Shown piece after piece: positions 1 through 8,169 of a stretch of 38,253 bases of DNA. A program made the translations under genes and the position numbers. The first letter of the stretch is position 1, and each line of letters starts with the position of its first letter. The DNA comes from Enhydrobacter aerosaccus (GTDB taxonomy: Bacteria; Pseudomonadota; Alphaproteobacteria; Reyranellales; Reyranellaceae), in contig CAIMEE010000023.1 of the NCBI GenBank assembly GCA_903839865.1, forward strand, positions 1 through 38,253. Reading direction: 5' to 3'. A model generated the notes under the pieces. That model worked only from the letters and a program-made list of their open reading frames with translations. It was not told where the DNA came from and did no database searches.

Positions 1-253
1 GCAGCACCGCGTCCGGCACGCCCCAGTGCTGCGTCACCTTGAGGCCCGCCGCGCCGAGGGCTGCGTTCCACGAGCCAAAGCGGCGCGCCAGCGTGTTGGG
101 GCGGAAGGTGCCGTGCTCGGCATAGAAGGCGGAGGTCACGCGGCGCCGGCCGGCCGCGCGCGCGACGCGGCGCAGGTCCCGGACCAGCTCGCGGTCGGGA
201 ATGTCGCGGTGCTTGAAGTGCACGAAGGAGGGCCGGCGGGGCGCCACCGCCAT
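1..253 (-). CDS. HNH-repeat (homing-endonuclease-associated repeat) protein, partial
   Basis: The frame opens with ATG at 253 and stays open to the window edge, giving 84 residues; the C-terminus lies outside. Residues about 37-71 read as a Tyr-x-x-His-Gly element followed by a Thr-Leu-x-x-Arg-Phe-Gly-Ser-Trp-Asn-x-x-Leu-x-x-Ala-Gly-Leu pattern. That is the signature of the homing-endonuclease-associated (HNH) repeat, a small DNA-binding helical module. The first 30 residues are basic. Proteins of this kind may carry several such repeats with or without an HNH nuclease domain, and the missing part would decide this. There is no clear Shine-Dalgarno sequence before the ATG. Function beyond probable DNA binding is not established. 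Confidence 0.6.
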   Translation of the reverse strand, partial: MAVAPRRPSFVHFKHRDIPDRELVRDLRRVARAAGRRRVTSAFYAEHGTFRPNTLARRFGSWNAALGAAGLKVTQHWGVPDAVL

Positions 254-291
254 TTTCTAGGGCATGGCGGGCGAATCGCGAATTACGGTCG

Positions 292-1560
292 TTACTGGCG
301 ATATAGTGTTGGCGGGCTTGAACTATCTGGTCTCGCCGCGGACGGGAATCCGGCCTCGATCGGGCGCTGAGGGGAGAATTCCGGAGGGCTGAGCGCGGAT
401 TTCGGCGCAATCGAAACGCAGGTTCCTACCGGGCTGCTCGTCACCGTGACCTGGGCGCCAAGCTGCTGGGCAAGCGCCTTGACGAGGTTGGTGCCAAGGC
501 CGCCGCCCGGCCGCGGCGCCGGGGCATGCCGGGCATATCCGACACCGTCATCGGTGACTTCCAGTTTCCAGTCTGCGCCCGTCGCCTCGTAGCTCACGAC
601 GATATGGCCCCCGCGGTCTTGAGCGGGGAAGGCGTACTTCACGGCGTTGATGACGAGTTCGGTGACGATCAACCCCAGGCTCACGGCATGCTTCGAGCCG
701 GTTTCGTTGCCGTTCGCCCTGACGCTGAGCGTGAGGGGCCGCTTGTCGCCGATCATCGACGAGGCGAGGTTGGCGCAGAGTTCCGTCATGTAGGGCGCGA
801 CCGGGATCACGTCGCCGCCGCCGGCCTTGAGAAGGTGCTTTTGCACGGCGGCGACCGCGAGGACGCGCTGGTGGGCGTCGCGCAGGCTCGCGCGCGTCTC
901 TTCCGATTGCGCGGCACCCGACTTCAACGAAAGAATGCTGGCGATGACCTGCAGGCTGTTGGCGATGCGATGCTGCATTTCCTGCAGCAGGATCGCATTC
1001 TCGTCCGACAGCTTCTGCAGCGCCTGTTCGGTCTGCTTGCGCAGGGTGACGTCGCGGATTGCGGTCAGCACCAGCGAACCCTGGCCGCTCCGGAAGGGGC
1101 TCAAGCTGATCTCGACGGGAAACTCCGAGCCGTCCTTGCGCAGCCCGAACAGCTCGATGCCCGCGCCCATGGCCCTCTTTCTCGGCTGTGCGGCGTAGCC
1201 CGATCTCAGTCCGAGGTGACTGGTGCGAAAGCGCGCCGGCATGAGCTCTTCCACGAGCCTGCCGTTCAGCTCGTTTCGCCGGTAGCCGAACAAGTCTTCC
1301 GCAAGCCTGGTCGCCAACACGATCCGCCCGCCGGGGTTTGCCAGAACGATGGCGTCGGGCATGTCATCCAGCAGGTCGCCAAACTGTGCGGCGAGAACTG
1401 CCGAATTGGGTTGGATGGAGTCTACTGGCGCAGCCTCGCAGGAAACCTCAATGCGTAGGGCCCGAACCGGCTCTTGTCTGGTTCCAATTGACCACTTTTC
1501 GAAAAATAGAGATCGGTCGCCGGCAGGAACCCGTTCCGGGAAAAGGCGTTTTTCCAGCAA
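292..1560 (-). CDS. PAS-domain sensor histidine kinase, HisKA_2/HWE type
   Basis: This is a cytoplasmic signalling kinase with no membrane segment. A PAS domain spans residues about 57-172 (conserved Arg-Lys-Asp-Gly-Ser near 141-145). A short coiled linker leads to a HisKA_2 dimerisation/phosphoacceptor region with the H-box at 193-210 (His197 in Glu-Met-Gln-His-Arg). The ATPase domain shows an N-box at 300-311 (Asn305) and a G-box at 337-341 (Asp-Asp-Gly-Val-Gly). This is the class that usually phosphorylates stand-alone receivers, including the PhyR/general-stress pathway of alphaproteobacteria. The start is uncertain: the longest frame begins with TTG at 1560 without a Shine-Dalgarno, and the first in-frame ATG (1362) would cut the PAS edge. 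No response regulator is adjacent. It is divergent from the stress genes, which may be related targets (inference). Confidence 0.85.
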   Translation of the reverse strand: MLEKRLFPERVPAGDRSLFFEKWSIGTRQEPVRALRIEVSCEAAPVDSIQPNSAVLAAQFGDLLDDMPDAIVLANPGGRIVLATRLAEDLFGYRRNELNGRLVEELMPARFRTSHLGLRSGYAAQPRKRAMGAGIELFGLRKDGSEFPVEISLSPFRSGQGSLVLTAIRDVTLRKQTEQALQKLSDENAILLQEMQHRIANSLQVIASILSLKSGAAQSEETRASLRDAHQRVLAVAAVQKHLLKAGGGDVIPVAPYMTELCANLASSMIGDKRPLTLSVRANGNETGSKHAVSLGLIVTELVINAVKYAFPAQDRGGHIVVSYEATGADWKLEVTDDGVGYARHAPAPRPGGGLGTNLVKALAQQLGAQVTVTSSPVGTCVSIAPKSALSPPEFSPQRPIEAGFPSAARPDSSSPPTLYRQ

Positions 1561-1583
1561 TCGTTAGAGTTGCCGGAGCACCA

Positions 1584-1979
1584 ATGTCCCATACCCATGC
1601 CGTCGTCTGGCTCGACTTCAAGGAAGCGCACATCTTCCTGTTCAATGCCGAAGACGTGGAGCGCAAGCAGATCAAGGCGCACGCCCCCTCCCACAAGGTT
1701 CACCAGAAGGCCGGCGTCGTGGGATCGGGTCACGCGCACGACGACAACGCCTACTTCAAGAGCATCGTCGAGGCCCTGGCGGGCACGAAGGGCTGGCTGG
1801 TCACCGGGCCGGCCGCAACCAAGAACGAACTGGCGAGCTACGTCGAGAAGCACGCGCCGCAGCTCAAGAGCCAGCTGATCGGTATCGAGCCGATGGACCA
1901 TCCGACCGATGGCGAACTGGTCGACCATGCACGCCGCTTCTTCAAGGCCGCCGACAAGATGAAGCCCGTCAACGGTTGA
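1584..1979 (+). CDS. 'Translational machinery' protein, eRF1/Pelota-domain-like
   Basis: 131 residues. The opening His-Ala-Val-Val-Trp-Leu-Asp, the repeated His residues and the C-terminal Asp-His-Ala-Arg-Arg-Phe-Phe-Lys match a small family annotated in proteobacteria as translational machinery protein. That family is thought to be related to the eRF1/Pelota-like domain found in bacterial release-factor homologues. The likely role is a ribosome-associated stress function, but the activity is unproven. A His-rich stretch (residues 36-53) could bind metal or RNA. The start is fixed by GGAG at 1575-1578, five bases before the ATG. It is first in a forward run with a YflT/DUF1269 protein, a universal stress protein and a BON protein, which supports a stress context. 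Confidence 0.75.
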   Translation: MSHTHAVVWLDFKEAHIFLFNAEDVERKQIKAHAPSHKVHQKAGVVGSGHAHDDNAYFKSIVEALAGTKGWLVTGPAATKNELASYVEKHAPQLKSQLIGIEPMDHPTDGELVDHARRFFKAADKMKPVNG

Positions 1980-2059
1980 CGAGACGACGACGTGTTCCAG
2001 CGTGTCGCTGGACGCAAATACAATCGCCGGGTCCGACCCGGCCTGAAGGATCACCTAAA

Positions 2060-2617
2060 ATGGAAAGCCAAAACTCGGTCGTTGCCGTGTACGACGATCA
2101 TGTGGCCGCCGAGGCAGCCGTCAAGAAGCTCGGCGATGCCGGCTTCGACATCAAGAAGCTGAGCGTCGTCGGCAAGGGCTATCACACCGAAGAGAAGGTC
2201 GTGGGCTTCTACAATACCGGGGACCGCATCAAGTTCTGGGGAAAGCGCGGCGCGTTCTGGGGCGGACTCTGGGGCCTGTTCGTCGGCGGACTTTTCGTGA
2301 CCGTGCCGGTCGTGGGCCAGGTCGTCGTCCTGGGCTACCTGGCGACGATGGCAATCGGCGCGCTCGAGACCGCCGCCGTCGTCGGTGGCTTGAGCGCCCT
2401 CAGTGCGGCGCTCTACGGCATCGGCATTCCGAAGGACAGCGTGATCAAGTATGAGGCCGCGCTGAAAGCCGACGGCTTCATGGTGGTGGCGCACGGCACT
2501 GCCGAGGAAATGGCGCGCGCCAAGGCCGTCCTGGGAACCACCAGCGCCGCGAGTCTCGACATGCACCCGAGCCTGGCGGCGGAACCGAAGATCGGCGCTC
2601 TCGTCCGCGAAGGCTAG
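2060..2617 (+). CDS. General stress membrane protein (YflT/DUF1269-like)
   Basis: 185 residues. Residues 5-50 form a YflT-like alpha/beta module (Val-Ala-Val-Tyr-Asp-Asp-His, then Ala-Ala-Val-Lys-Lys-Leu) also seen in heat-induced stress proteins. Residues about 60-125 are a glycine-rich hydrophobic hairpin of two or three membrane segments. A second small alpha/beta stretch follows (Lys-Ala-Asp-Gly-Phe-Met-Val-Val-Ala-His-Gly-Thr). The protein is therefore probably anchored in the inner membrane with soluble flanks. GAAGGA at 2045-2050 serves as ribosome-binding site. The 80-base spacing from the previous gene and the shared direction suggest co-transcription. Biochemical function is unknown for the family. 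Confidence 0.75.
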   Translation: MESQNSVVAVYDDHVAAEAAVKKLGDAGFDIKKLSVVGKGYHTEEKVVGFYNTGDRIKFWGKRGAFWGGLWGLFVGGLFVTVPVVGQVVVLGYLATMAIGALETAAVVGGLSALSAALYGIGIPKDSVIKYEAALKADGFMVVAHGTAEEMARAKAVLGTTSAASLDMHPSLAAEPKIGALVREG

Positions 2618-2668
2618 ACGCGAACTCCATCTCCGTTTTTTCGGGATGACGTCCCGGACAGGAAAATC

Positions 2669-3499
2669 ATGACCTACTCCACGCTGATGGTGCATCTCGA
2701 CGTCGGCAGCTCGAATGCAGGCCGTCTCCAGGTGGCCGCCGATCTTGCCGACCGCTTTCAAGCCAGCGTCGTCGGCATCGCGGGCTGCCAGCCGATGCAG
2801 GTCGTCTACGCCGACGGCTATGTCTCCGGCGAGATGATCGAGGACGACGTCAAAGCCAAGGAAAAGGAGATCGCGGCGGCCGAGGCCGAATTCCGCGGCG
2901 CCTTCCAGAAGCGTCCCAACGCCCTCGAGTGGCGGTCGACGGTCACGATCGATCCGCTCTCCGACTTCATCGCCTGCGAGGCGCGCAGTGCCGATTTCGT
3001 CATCACCGGTGTCGACCACAACTCGTCCATGTTCGACGGCTCCCGGCACGTCGAGCTGGGCGACCTCGTGATGCGGATCGGCCGGCCGGTCCTGGTGGTG
3101 CCCGAGGCGGTCGGCAAAATCGGCTTCGATCGCGTTCTCGTCGGCTGGAAGGACACACGCGAGACCCGGCGCGCCGTCGCCGATGCGCTGCCGCTGCTGC
3201 AGAAGGCCACTTTCGTGAGCGTGGTCGAGATCGCGCCCGAAAGTGAGAAGGATCAGGCCCGGCGGCATCTCGACCAGGTCGTCGAATGGCTGGGGCGCCA
3301 CGGCGTCGTCGCGCAGTCCCTCGTCGGCGCCTCGCTCGGCAGGGATTCCAGGCACCTGGCTGAGATTGGCCGCGAGCAGAAGGTCGATCTGATGGTGGCC
3401 GGCGCCTACGGCCACAATCGCGTGCGCGAGTGGATGCTGGGGGGCGTCACGCACGATCTCCTGACGCGGCCTGAAAGCTGCGCCTTCGTGTCCCACTGA
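2669..3499 (+). CDS. Universal stress protein, tandem UspA domains
   Basis: 276 residues, the length expected for a two-domain UspA protein. The N-terminal domain (about 1-145) ends in the Val-Leu-Val-Val-Pro strand. The C-terminal domain (about 152-276) begins Arg-Val-Leu-Val-Gly-Trp-Lys and ends with Ala-Gly-Ala-Tyr-Gly-His-Asn-Arg-Val-Arg-Glu. This last stretch resembles the G-x2-G-x9-G-(S/T) ATP-binding motif of Usp proteins in degenerate form. Such proteins are cytoplasmic and accumulate in stationary phase, hypoxia or other stress. GGAAAA just before the ATG is a weak ribosome-binding site. A 5-bp inverted repeat (2642-2646/2652-2656) lies directly upstream. The gene is part of the stress cluster with its neighbours. 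Confidence 0.9.
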   Translation: MTYSTLMVHLDVGSSNAGRLQVAADLADRFQASVVGIAGCQPMQVVYADGYVSGEMIEDDVKAKEKEIAAAEAEFRGAFQKRPNALEWRSTVTIDPLSDFIACEARSADFVITGVDHNSSMFDGSRHVELGDLVMRIGRPVLVVPEAVGKIGFDRVLVGWKDTRETRRAVADALPLLQKATFVSVVEIAPESEKDQARRHLDQVVEWLGRHGVVAQSLVGASLGRDSRHLAEIGREQKVDLMVAGAYGHNRVREWMLGGVTHDLLTRPESCAFVSH

Positions 3500-3649
3500 G
3501 ATGAAGGCGCTCGCCGCCGATGACGACGTCCGCAATGGCGTCGCTCGGTAAAGAGTCGACGTCTCGCACGACGGGATCGCCACGGTGAGTCGCCCCGTGA
3601 CGACGCAAGGCCGAGCTATTTTTACATTAACCTCCACGGGAAAAATCAC

Positions 3650-4300
3650 ATGACCAAGGATACTTTGCTGCAGCAGGCCGTGCTCGCCGAACTCAACTGG
3701 GAGCCGAGGGTGACGGCGAGCCACATCGGCGTGAGCGCCGACAACGGGGTCGTGACGCTGACCGGGCACGTCGAGAATTTCGCCGAACGGCGCGCTGCCG
3801 AGGCCGCGGTCGGCCGGGTGAGCGGTGTGAAGGCCGTGGTCGAGAATATCGAGGTCAAGCTCCCGTTCGCGATGAAGCGGATGGACAGCCAGATCGCCGC
3901 GGCGGTTCTGGAGCGTCTCGCCTGGGACGTCGTGGTTCCCCAGGACAGGGTCAAGGTGAAGGTCGAGAACGGCTGGATCACCCTGACGGGCGACGTCGAC
4001 TGGAACTTCCAGAGCCATGCCGCCGAGGACGCGTGCCGGCAGATGCAGGGGGTCGTGTCCGTTCTCAACCAGATCGCGATCAAGCCGCGGGTCAACGCCT
4101 CCAACATCCACGAGAAGATCATGACCGCGCTTCACCGCTCGTGGTACGAGCCGGTGAAGATCAAGGTGTCCGCTGACGGCGGCAACGTGCGCCTGACCGG
4201 AAGCGTCCGCACCTGGCACGAGCGGCAGGAAGCAGAGTCCGCCGCCTGGGACGCGCCGGGCGTCACGATGGTCGATGACGCGATCGTCATAGATCCCTGA
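3650..4300 (+). CDS. BON-domain protein with three BON repeats
   Basis: 216 residues made of three consecutive BON domains (about 1-70, 75-146 and 149-216). Each carries the Val-x-Leu-Thr-Gly core strand (Val-Thr-Leu-Thr-Gly-His; Ile-Thr-Leu-Thr-Gly-Asp; Val-Arg-Leu-Thr-Gly-Ser). No signal peptide or lipobox is visible, so unlike OsmY or many BON lipoproteins this appears cytoplasmic. BON domains bind membranes or phospholipids and are tied to osmotic and envelope stress in other bacteria. The gene lies 150 bases after the Usp gene. That gap contains AT-rich sequence (about 3617-3630) that could hold its own promoter, and a purine run before the ATG. Confidence 0.9.
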   Translation: MTKDTLLQQAVLAELNWEPRVTASHIGVSADNGVVTLTGHVENFAERRAAEAAVGRVSGVKAVVENIEVKLPFAMKRMDSQIAAAVLERLAWDVVVPQDRVKVKVENGWITLTGDVDWNFQSHAAEDACRQMQGVVSVLNQIAIKPRVNASNIHEKIMTALHRSWYEPVKIKVSADGGNVRLTGSVRTWHERQEAESAAWDAPGVTMVDDAIVIDP

Positions 4301-4595
4301 TCGACCGGATCTATCCGCTGTCGGGCCTTGTCCATATATCGCGGCGACGGTACTGCCCGCTTGCATTCCCGTTGCCGCGACGTTCGCGGCCGATCCGCTC
4401 AACTCTCCCCGTGCTCCGAGGCGCTGCAAAGGCCGGCCGCATCGGGGAAGGCGCCGCCGACTAGGCCTCCGCCTGGCCCTCATTCCGCCGTCGCGGGGCG
4501 TTTCCGAAGGGTACGGCCTGCAGTAGATGGCTGCTGGTGCCTCGGCGTGTCTGTCGATATGAATGGGCGCTGCTCCCAGCCAAGGAAAGCCAACA
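4301..4595. other. Intergenic gap without recognisable gene
   Basis: About 295 bases between the BON gene and the small basic protein gene. Open frames through it have no family resemblance and no ribosome-binding site. I see no tRNA, repeat or convincing terminator. A promoter for the downstream small gene is expected here but none could be picked out. Confidence 0.4.
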
Positions 4596-4748
4596 ATGGC
4601 CCGCAAGCCGAACTACGAATTCGAACGTCGCGAGCGCGATCGTCTCAAGGCCATCAAGAACGCCGAAAAGGCCGCCGTGAAAGCAGCCGAGAAAGAGGCC
4701 CGCGAGCGCGCCAAGGCGGAGCTTGGCGAGACGCCGCCGAAGGAATAG
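4596..4748 (+). CDS. Small basic/acidic coiled protein (50 aa), hypothetical
   Basis: 50 residues starting Met-Ala-Arg-Lys-Pro-Asn-Tyr-Glu-Phe-Glu-Arg-Arg-Glu, followed by an almost uninterrupted Lys/Glu/Ala/Arg helix ending Thr-Pro-Pro-Lys-Glu. Short proteins with this Arg/Lys-Lys-Pro-Asn-Tyr opening are common in alphaproteobacteria and have no assigned role. AAGGAAAG at 4582-4589 is a good ribosome-binding site, which supports real translation and fixes this ATG over the one at 4563. Nucleic-acid binding is possible from the charge pattern but is only inference. Confidence 0.7.
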   Translation: MARKPNYEFERRERDRLKAIKNAEKAAVKAAEKEARERAKAELGETPPKE

Positions 4749-4753
4749 CCGAC

Positions 4754-5059
4754 CTAAGGAATTCCGCCCGCGTCGGCCCGATTACCCTGTGCCTTTGCCG
4801 CGCTTTGCGTGGCGGCAGCGGCCTTCACGGCCGCATCGACCCTGGCCGATTGCACGGTGTCGTAGTGAAACAGCGCGGCCGAGAAGATCAGATAGGCGGC
4901 ACCCGCCACGTAATAGTGCCAGGGCTCGAGTTCGAAGCGGAGCAGCAGCACCGTGAACGGGACCGGGAAGAAGACCGCCGCGAAGCGGGCCCAGGTCTGC
5001 CGCCGGTAGGCGGCAGTCAGGCGGTCGGCGCGTTGCTCGAGGCTCTCGGTCTCGTCCAC
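4754..5059 (-). CDS. Small two-TM membrane protein, hypothetical
   Basis: 101 residues read from a GTG start at 5059. Residues about 25-42 and 47-66 are hydrophobic and form two likely membrane segments. They are preceded by an amphipathic Arg-rich helix and followed by an Ala/Gln/Lys-rich soluble tail. No family is recognised. It follows the esterase-like gene by 14 bases in the same direction and converges with the small basic protein gene, leaving 5 bases between them. No strong Shine-Dalgarno is seen before the GTG, so translation may be coupled to the upstream gene. Confidence 0.55.
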   Translation of the reverse strand: MDETESLEQRADRLTAAYRRQTWARFAAVFFPVPFTVLLLRFELEPWHYYVAGAAYLIFSAALFHYDTVQSARVDAAVKAAAATQSAAKAQGNRADAGGIP

Positions 5060-5073
5060 CGAGAGATCATAGC

Positions 5074-6450
5074 CTACTTCGCGCGCAGCAGCTCCGGCAC
5101 CTTGAGCAGGATCATCTCGTTGTCGTCGGACTTGCCCAACGCGCGGCCCGACGAGAAGGGCAGGTTGTTGTCGTTGCCCACGATGATGTGGTCGGCGTCG
5201 ACGATGTCGACATTCTCTATGGTGAAGAACGGGAAGGTGAGCTTGCCGTCATGCCCGCCCTGGCGCGCGACCTTGTTGGGGTCGTCGATGTCCATCAGGT
5301 CGATGTAGCCGACCTTCTTCACGAAGCCGTCGGTGTCGGCCTGGGCCATGTCGATCTTGTAGACCCGCTTGAACTTGGCCGGCACGTTGAAGCAGTCGGG
5401 CTTGGGCGCGCCCGCGGCGCAGGCCGAGTGGACGTCGCCTTCAGTGTCATCGCGCTCGATGATCAGACCCGTCGTGGCATCGATCAGGTTGAAGTCGCCG
5501 ATCGCGTTGGTCGGCAGCTCGAGCGGGTACTTGTAGCCCTTGCCCGTGAACTCGCCCTTGGCGACGTCGAACTCGAGGATGCGCAGGAAGGTCTTGCCGT
5601 CCTTGTTCTCGAAACTGTTGCTCGCCTCGACCCAGAGCGGGCCCTCCAGCAGGCCGTAGAGAAACTTGCCGTCGGGCGACTGTGCCATGCCCTCGAAGCC
5701 CTTGCTGCGCTTGACCTCGAATTTCATCATGCCGGGCGAACCGGGCGCCACGAGATAGGGGTTGTCGGGCGAGCGCACGATCTTGCCGTCGACCTTGGTG
5801 TCGAACACCGCCAGCACCTTGCCGCTGCGGTCGGTCTTCAGCAGGAACGGGCCGAGTTCGTCGCCGAACCACAGCGCGTCGCCGATCGGCTGGATGGACT
5901 CGATGTCGAAGTCGGAACCGGTGAGATAACGCTTCGGCGTGTTCTCGTTGACGATGCGGAACGGGACCTTGCGGTCGGGATCGCTGAGGAAGGTCGTCGA
6001 GACATGCTCCAGTTTGCCGCTCTTCCAGTCCGGCTTGACGATGTGGAACATCAGCATGGCGTCGGGCGAGTTGGCCTTCGAGCCGAAGCCGTTGTCGGTA
6101 AGCGTGAGGAAGGTGCCGTCCTTGAGGTTCTTGATGCCCGAGAGACCCTGCACCGGCTGGCCCTTGAAGGGCAGCGAGATACCGATCGGCCGCGGCGCTG
6201 CCTTGTCGGAGAGGGCCGAGATGCCGGGCACGCTCTCGGGCGTGTCGACGCGCTGCGGCGTCGGGCCGGCATAGCGGCCGGAGATCTGCAGCTCGGGCGG
6301 CGCATCGGCTGGCGCCGGCACGAAGGTCTGGGCCGGCAGGATGGCGTGTCCTTCCAGGACAGCCGGGAACTTGGTCTGGGCGAGCGCCGGCGTCGCGGAG
6401 GCGAGAACGGCGAGGGTGACGGCGGCGAGGCCGATCGGAAGGGTGCGCAT
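5074..6450 (-). CDS. Secreted esterase-like / phytase-like beta-propeller protein
   Basis: 458 residues from the ATG at 6450. I prefer this to the GTG at 6468 because it gives a clean signal peptide (Met-Arg-Thr-Leu-Pro, hydrophobic core, cleavage after Ala-Leu-Ala-Gln). The mature part matches the 'esterase-like activity of phytase' family (PF13449). Its elements include Gly-Leu-Ser-Gly-Ile, Thr-Leu-Thr-Asp-Asn-Gly-Phe-Gly-Ser-Lys-Ala-Asn, Phe-Asp-Ile-Glu-Ser-Ile and Phe-Gly-Asp-Glu-Leu-Gly-Pro-Phe-Leu, and a C-terminal Asn-Asp-Asn-Asn-Leu-Pro-Phe. The family is periplasmic; some members hydrolyse phosphoesters or esters, but most are untested. Its location near an alkaline phosphatase suggests a role in organic phosphate use (inference). 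Confidence 0.85.
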   Translation of the reverse strand: MRTLPIGLAAVTLAVLASATPALAQTKFPAVLEGHAILPAQTFVPAPADAPPELQISGRYAGPTPQRVDTPESVPGISALSDKAAPRPIGISLPFKGQPVQGLSGIKNLKDGTFLTLTDNGFGSKANSPDAMLMFHIVKPDWKSGKLEHVSTTFLSDPDRKVPFRIVNENTPKRYLTGSDFDIESIQPIGDALWFGDELGPFLLKTDRSGKVLAVFDTKVDGKIVRSPDNPYLVAPGSPGMMKFEVKRSKGFEGMAQSPDGKFLYGLLEGPLWVEASNSFENKDGKTFLRILEFDVAKGEFTGKGYKYPLELPTNAIGDFNLIDATTGLIIERDDTEGDVHSACAAGAPKPDCFNVPAKFKRVYKIDMAQADTDGFVKKVGYIDLMDIDDPNKVARQGGHDGKLTFPFFTIENVDIVDADHIIVGNDNNLPFSSGRALGKSDDNEMILLKVPELLRAK

Positions 6451-6507
6451 ACCGCCTCGTAGCGGCACAACACTACGGTTTGGCGACTCCGTCTGTGGAG
6501 AAGCGCC

Positions 6508-6909
6508 TCAGCCGTCGATCACGGCCATCGCATCCATCTCGAACAGCCAGTTGGGCTGGGCGAGACGGGGCACATAAATGAAGGTGCTGACCGGCGGCGC
6601 GGCGGTGTTGATGAAGCGGTCGCGAATGGCGCGATAGCCGTTGCGCTGCTCCTGGCCCACCGAGATGTGGCAGTAGTTGTTGATCTTCACCAGATTCTTC
6701 CAATCACCGCCCGCAGCCTGCAGCGCCAGGCCGAGGTTGCGGAAGACCTGCTCGACCTGGGCCTCGAAGTTGCCTTCGCCCACCATCTTGTCGTTCGCGT
6801 CGTGCGGCACCTGTCCCGCGATCAGCACCAGCTTCCCGCTGGTGACACAGGCGATCTGCGAATAGCCGCGCTTGGCCATGGTCGAGGGAACGGAGAAGGT
6901 GACGGGCAT
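6508..6909 (-). CDS. RidA/YjgF-family protein lacking the catalytic arginine
   Basis: 133 residues with a RidA-like fold, including the Gly-Gln-Val-Pro strand, the Gln-Val-Glu-Gln-Val-Phe-Arg-Asn-Leu helix and a C-terminal Phe-Glu-Met-Asp-Ala-Met-Ala strand. RidA proper deaminates reactive 2-aminoacrylate-type enamines through an arginine in a Pro-x-Arg motif. Here the equivalent position reads Pro-Val-Ser-Thr, so the arginine is replaced by serine. This places it in a Rid subfamily not expected to act as a 2-aminoacrylate deaminase. AAGGAGCT lies five bases before the ATG, a strong ribosome-binding site. It starts 28 bases after the ABC permease stop and may be the last gene of that transcript. 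Confidence 0.88.
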   Translation of the reverse strand: MPVTFSVPSTMAKRGYSQIACVTSGKLVLIAGQVPHDANDKMVGEGNFEAQVEQVFRNLGLALQAAGGDWKNLVKINNYCHISVGQEQRNGYRAIRDRFINTAAPPVSTFIYVPRLAQPNWLFEMDAMAVIDG

Positions 6910-6937
6910 GGCAGCTCCTTGAGATCGGTGCGGGAGG

Positions 6938-8161
6938 TTAACGCAAGGCGTCGCTGACCGGCTTGCGAAAACTGGCGAGAGCCGGCAACAGCGCCATCAG
7001 GCTTCCCGTGGCGAGCAGTACCGCGACGCCGAGAATTTCGGGCAGGCCTATGTCGACGGCCAGCGCAAGGCCCGTTCTCTGCTCGACCAGATATCCGGCC
7101 AGTCCAGCCGCCAGTCCGCCCAGGGCGAGGCCTCCCAGGCATCCCGCCCCCAGGATCAGCGCCCCGCCCAGCCAGACCGACAGCAGGATGTAGACCCGCG
7201 AGGCACCGAGCGCCCGCAGGACCGCGTAGCGTCTGCGCCGGAGTCCGGCGAGAGCGAGCAGCAGCATGGTCGTGGTAACGAAGATCAGCACGTCGTTCAG
7301 CGCCGTCGCGACCACCAGCACATCGCGTACGTCGCCCAGCGTGCGGTAGAGGCCGACCAGGATCTCGGCGGGGAAGAAGGCCACGGTGCCCTTCTGCCGG
7401 TACTGCGACCGCAGCGCATAGGCATCGGCCACGGCGCGCGGCTTCACCACGATGGCGGGAATGCCCGGAACTTTGCGCGCATCGAACGGCGGCCCCAGCG
7501 CGGCGCCGTCGGAGGCGTGACCGTTGCCGAAGCCGTGCGTCTCCCACACGCTCTCGATCGGAACCAGGATCGCCCTGTCCCAGGCAGTGCCCAGCCGCGG
7601 CAACCGGCCGACGACGGCATACTGAACGCCTTCATGGCGATGCTGCTGTTCGGTGGCGGCATCGGCCGCGCGCCCGATCGGCAGGCCGTGCGACGGGGTG
7701 ATGGCGTCGCCCAGCCTCAATTGCACGTCGGCGCCGATCACGGCCTCGCCCTCGCGGGTGAACAGCCGACCTTCCGTGGGCGACAGACGGCCCCAGCGGG
7801 AGGCGAACGCGGCGTTCGTGCCGACCAGCGGATAGCCACGCACCGAATCGCCGAACACGATGGGCGCGGCCGCCGCGACACGTTCGTCGCCGGCCAGCGC
7901 GTTGAGGAGGGCGCCGTCCATCAGGGGCAGCGCCTCGGGCTGCAGGTAGATGGTCGTCAGCGCGAGCTGCGTGTTGCTTCCGGGCGCGCCGATCAGCAGG
8001 TCGAAATCGTCGGCCGCCGAGGTGGCGGCATGACGCAATGCCGCTTCCTGCGCGCTGACGGCAATGCCGACGGCGACCGCGATGGCGATCACCAGCGGCG
8101 TCACCCAGGCGACCCAGCGCAGCGCGCGCAGATCGGCTTTGACGACCGGCCACGGGTTCAT
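6938..8161 (-). CDS. ABC transporter permease, MacB/LolC-FtsX type
   Basis: 407 residues from the ATG at 8161. A GTG at 8173 that overlaps the ATPase stop codon as GTGA is an equally possible coupled start. The architecture is one N-terminal membrane segment (about 15-35), a large periplasmic domain (about 40-270) and three C-terminal membrane segments (about 280-395). Between TM2 and TM3 is the FtsX signature Leu-Arg-Ala-Leu-Gly-Ala-Ser-Arg. Such permeases pair with a LolD-like ATPase to extrude or extract lipids, lipoproteins or small molecules at the inner membrane rather than import them. The preceding ATPase gene is the obvious partner. The substrate is unknown. Confidence 0.88.
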   Translation of the reverse strand: MNPWPVVKADLRALRWVAWVTPLVIAIAVAVGIAVSAQEAALRHAATSAADDFDLLIGAPGSNTQLALTTIYLQPEALPLMDGALLNALAGDERVAAAAPIVFGDSVRGYPLVGTNAAFASRWGRLSPTEGRLFTREGEAVIGADVQLRLGDAITPSHGLPIGRAADAATEQQHRHEGVQYAVVGRLPRLGTAWDRAILVPIESVWETHGFGNGHASDGAALGPPFDARKVPGIPAIVVKPRAVADAYALRSQYRQKGTVAFFPAEILVGLYRTLGDVRDVLVVATALNDVLIFVTTTMLLLALAGLRRRRYAVLRALGASRVYILLSVWLGGALILGAGCLGGLALGGLAAGLAGYLVEQRTGLALAVDIGLPEILGVAVLLATGSLMALLPALASFRKPVSDALR

Positions 8162-8169
8162 GCCGCGAC

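Noticed and set aside
1488-1516. TTGACC box as a promoter for the stress cluster
   Set aside because: No acceptable -10 lies at the right spacing, and the box falls inside the possible N-terminus of the histidine kinase gene.
2051-4606. Very long open frame on the minus strand opposite the YflT, Usp and BON genes
   Set aside because: It lies antisense to three genes with clear family motifs and good ribosome-binding sites, has Arg/His/Asp-rich composition typical of high-GC shadow frames, and no recognisable domain.
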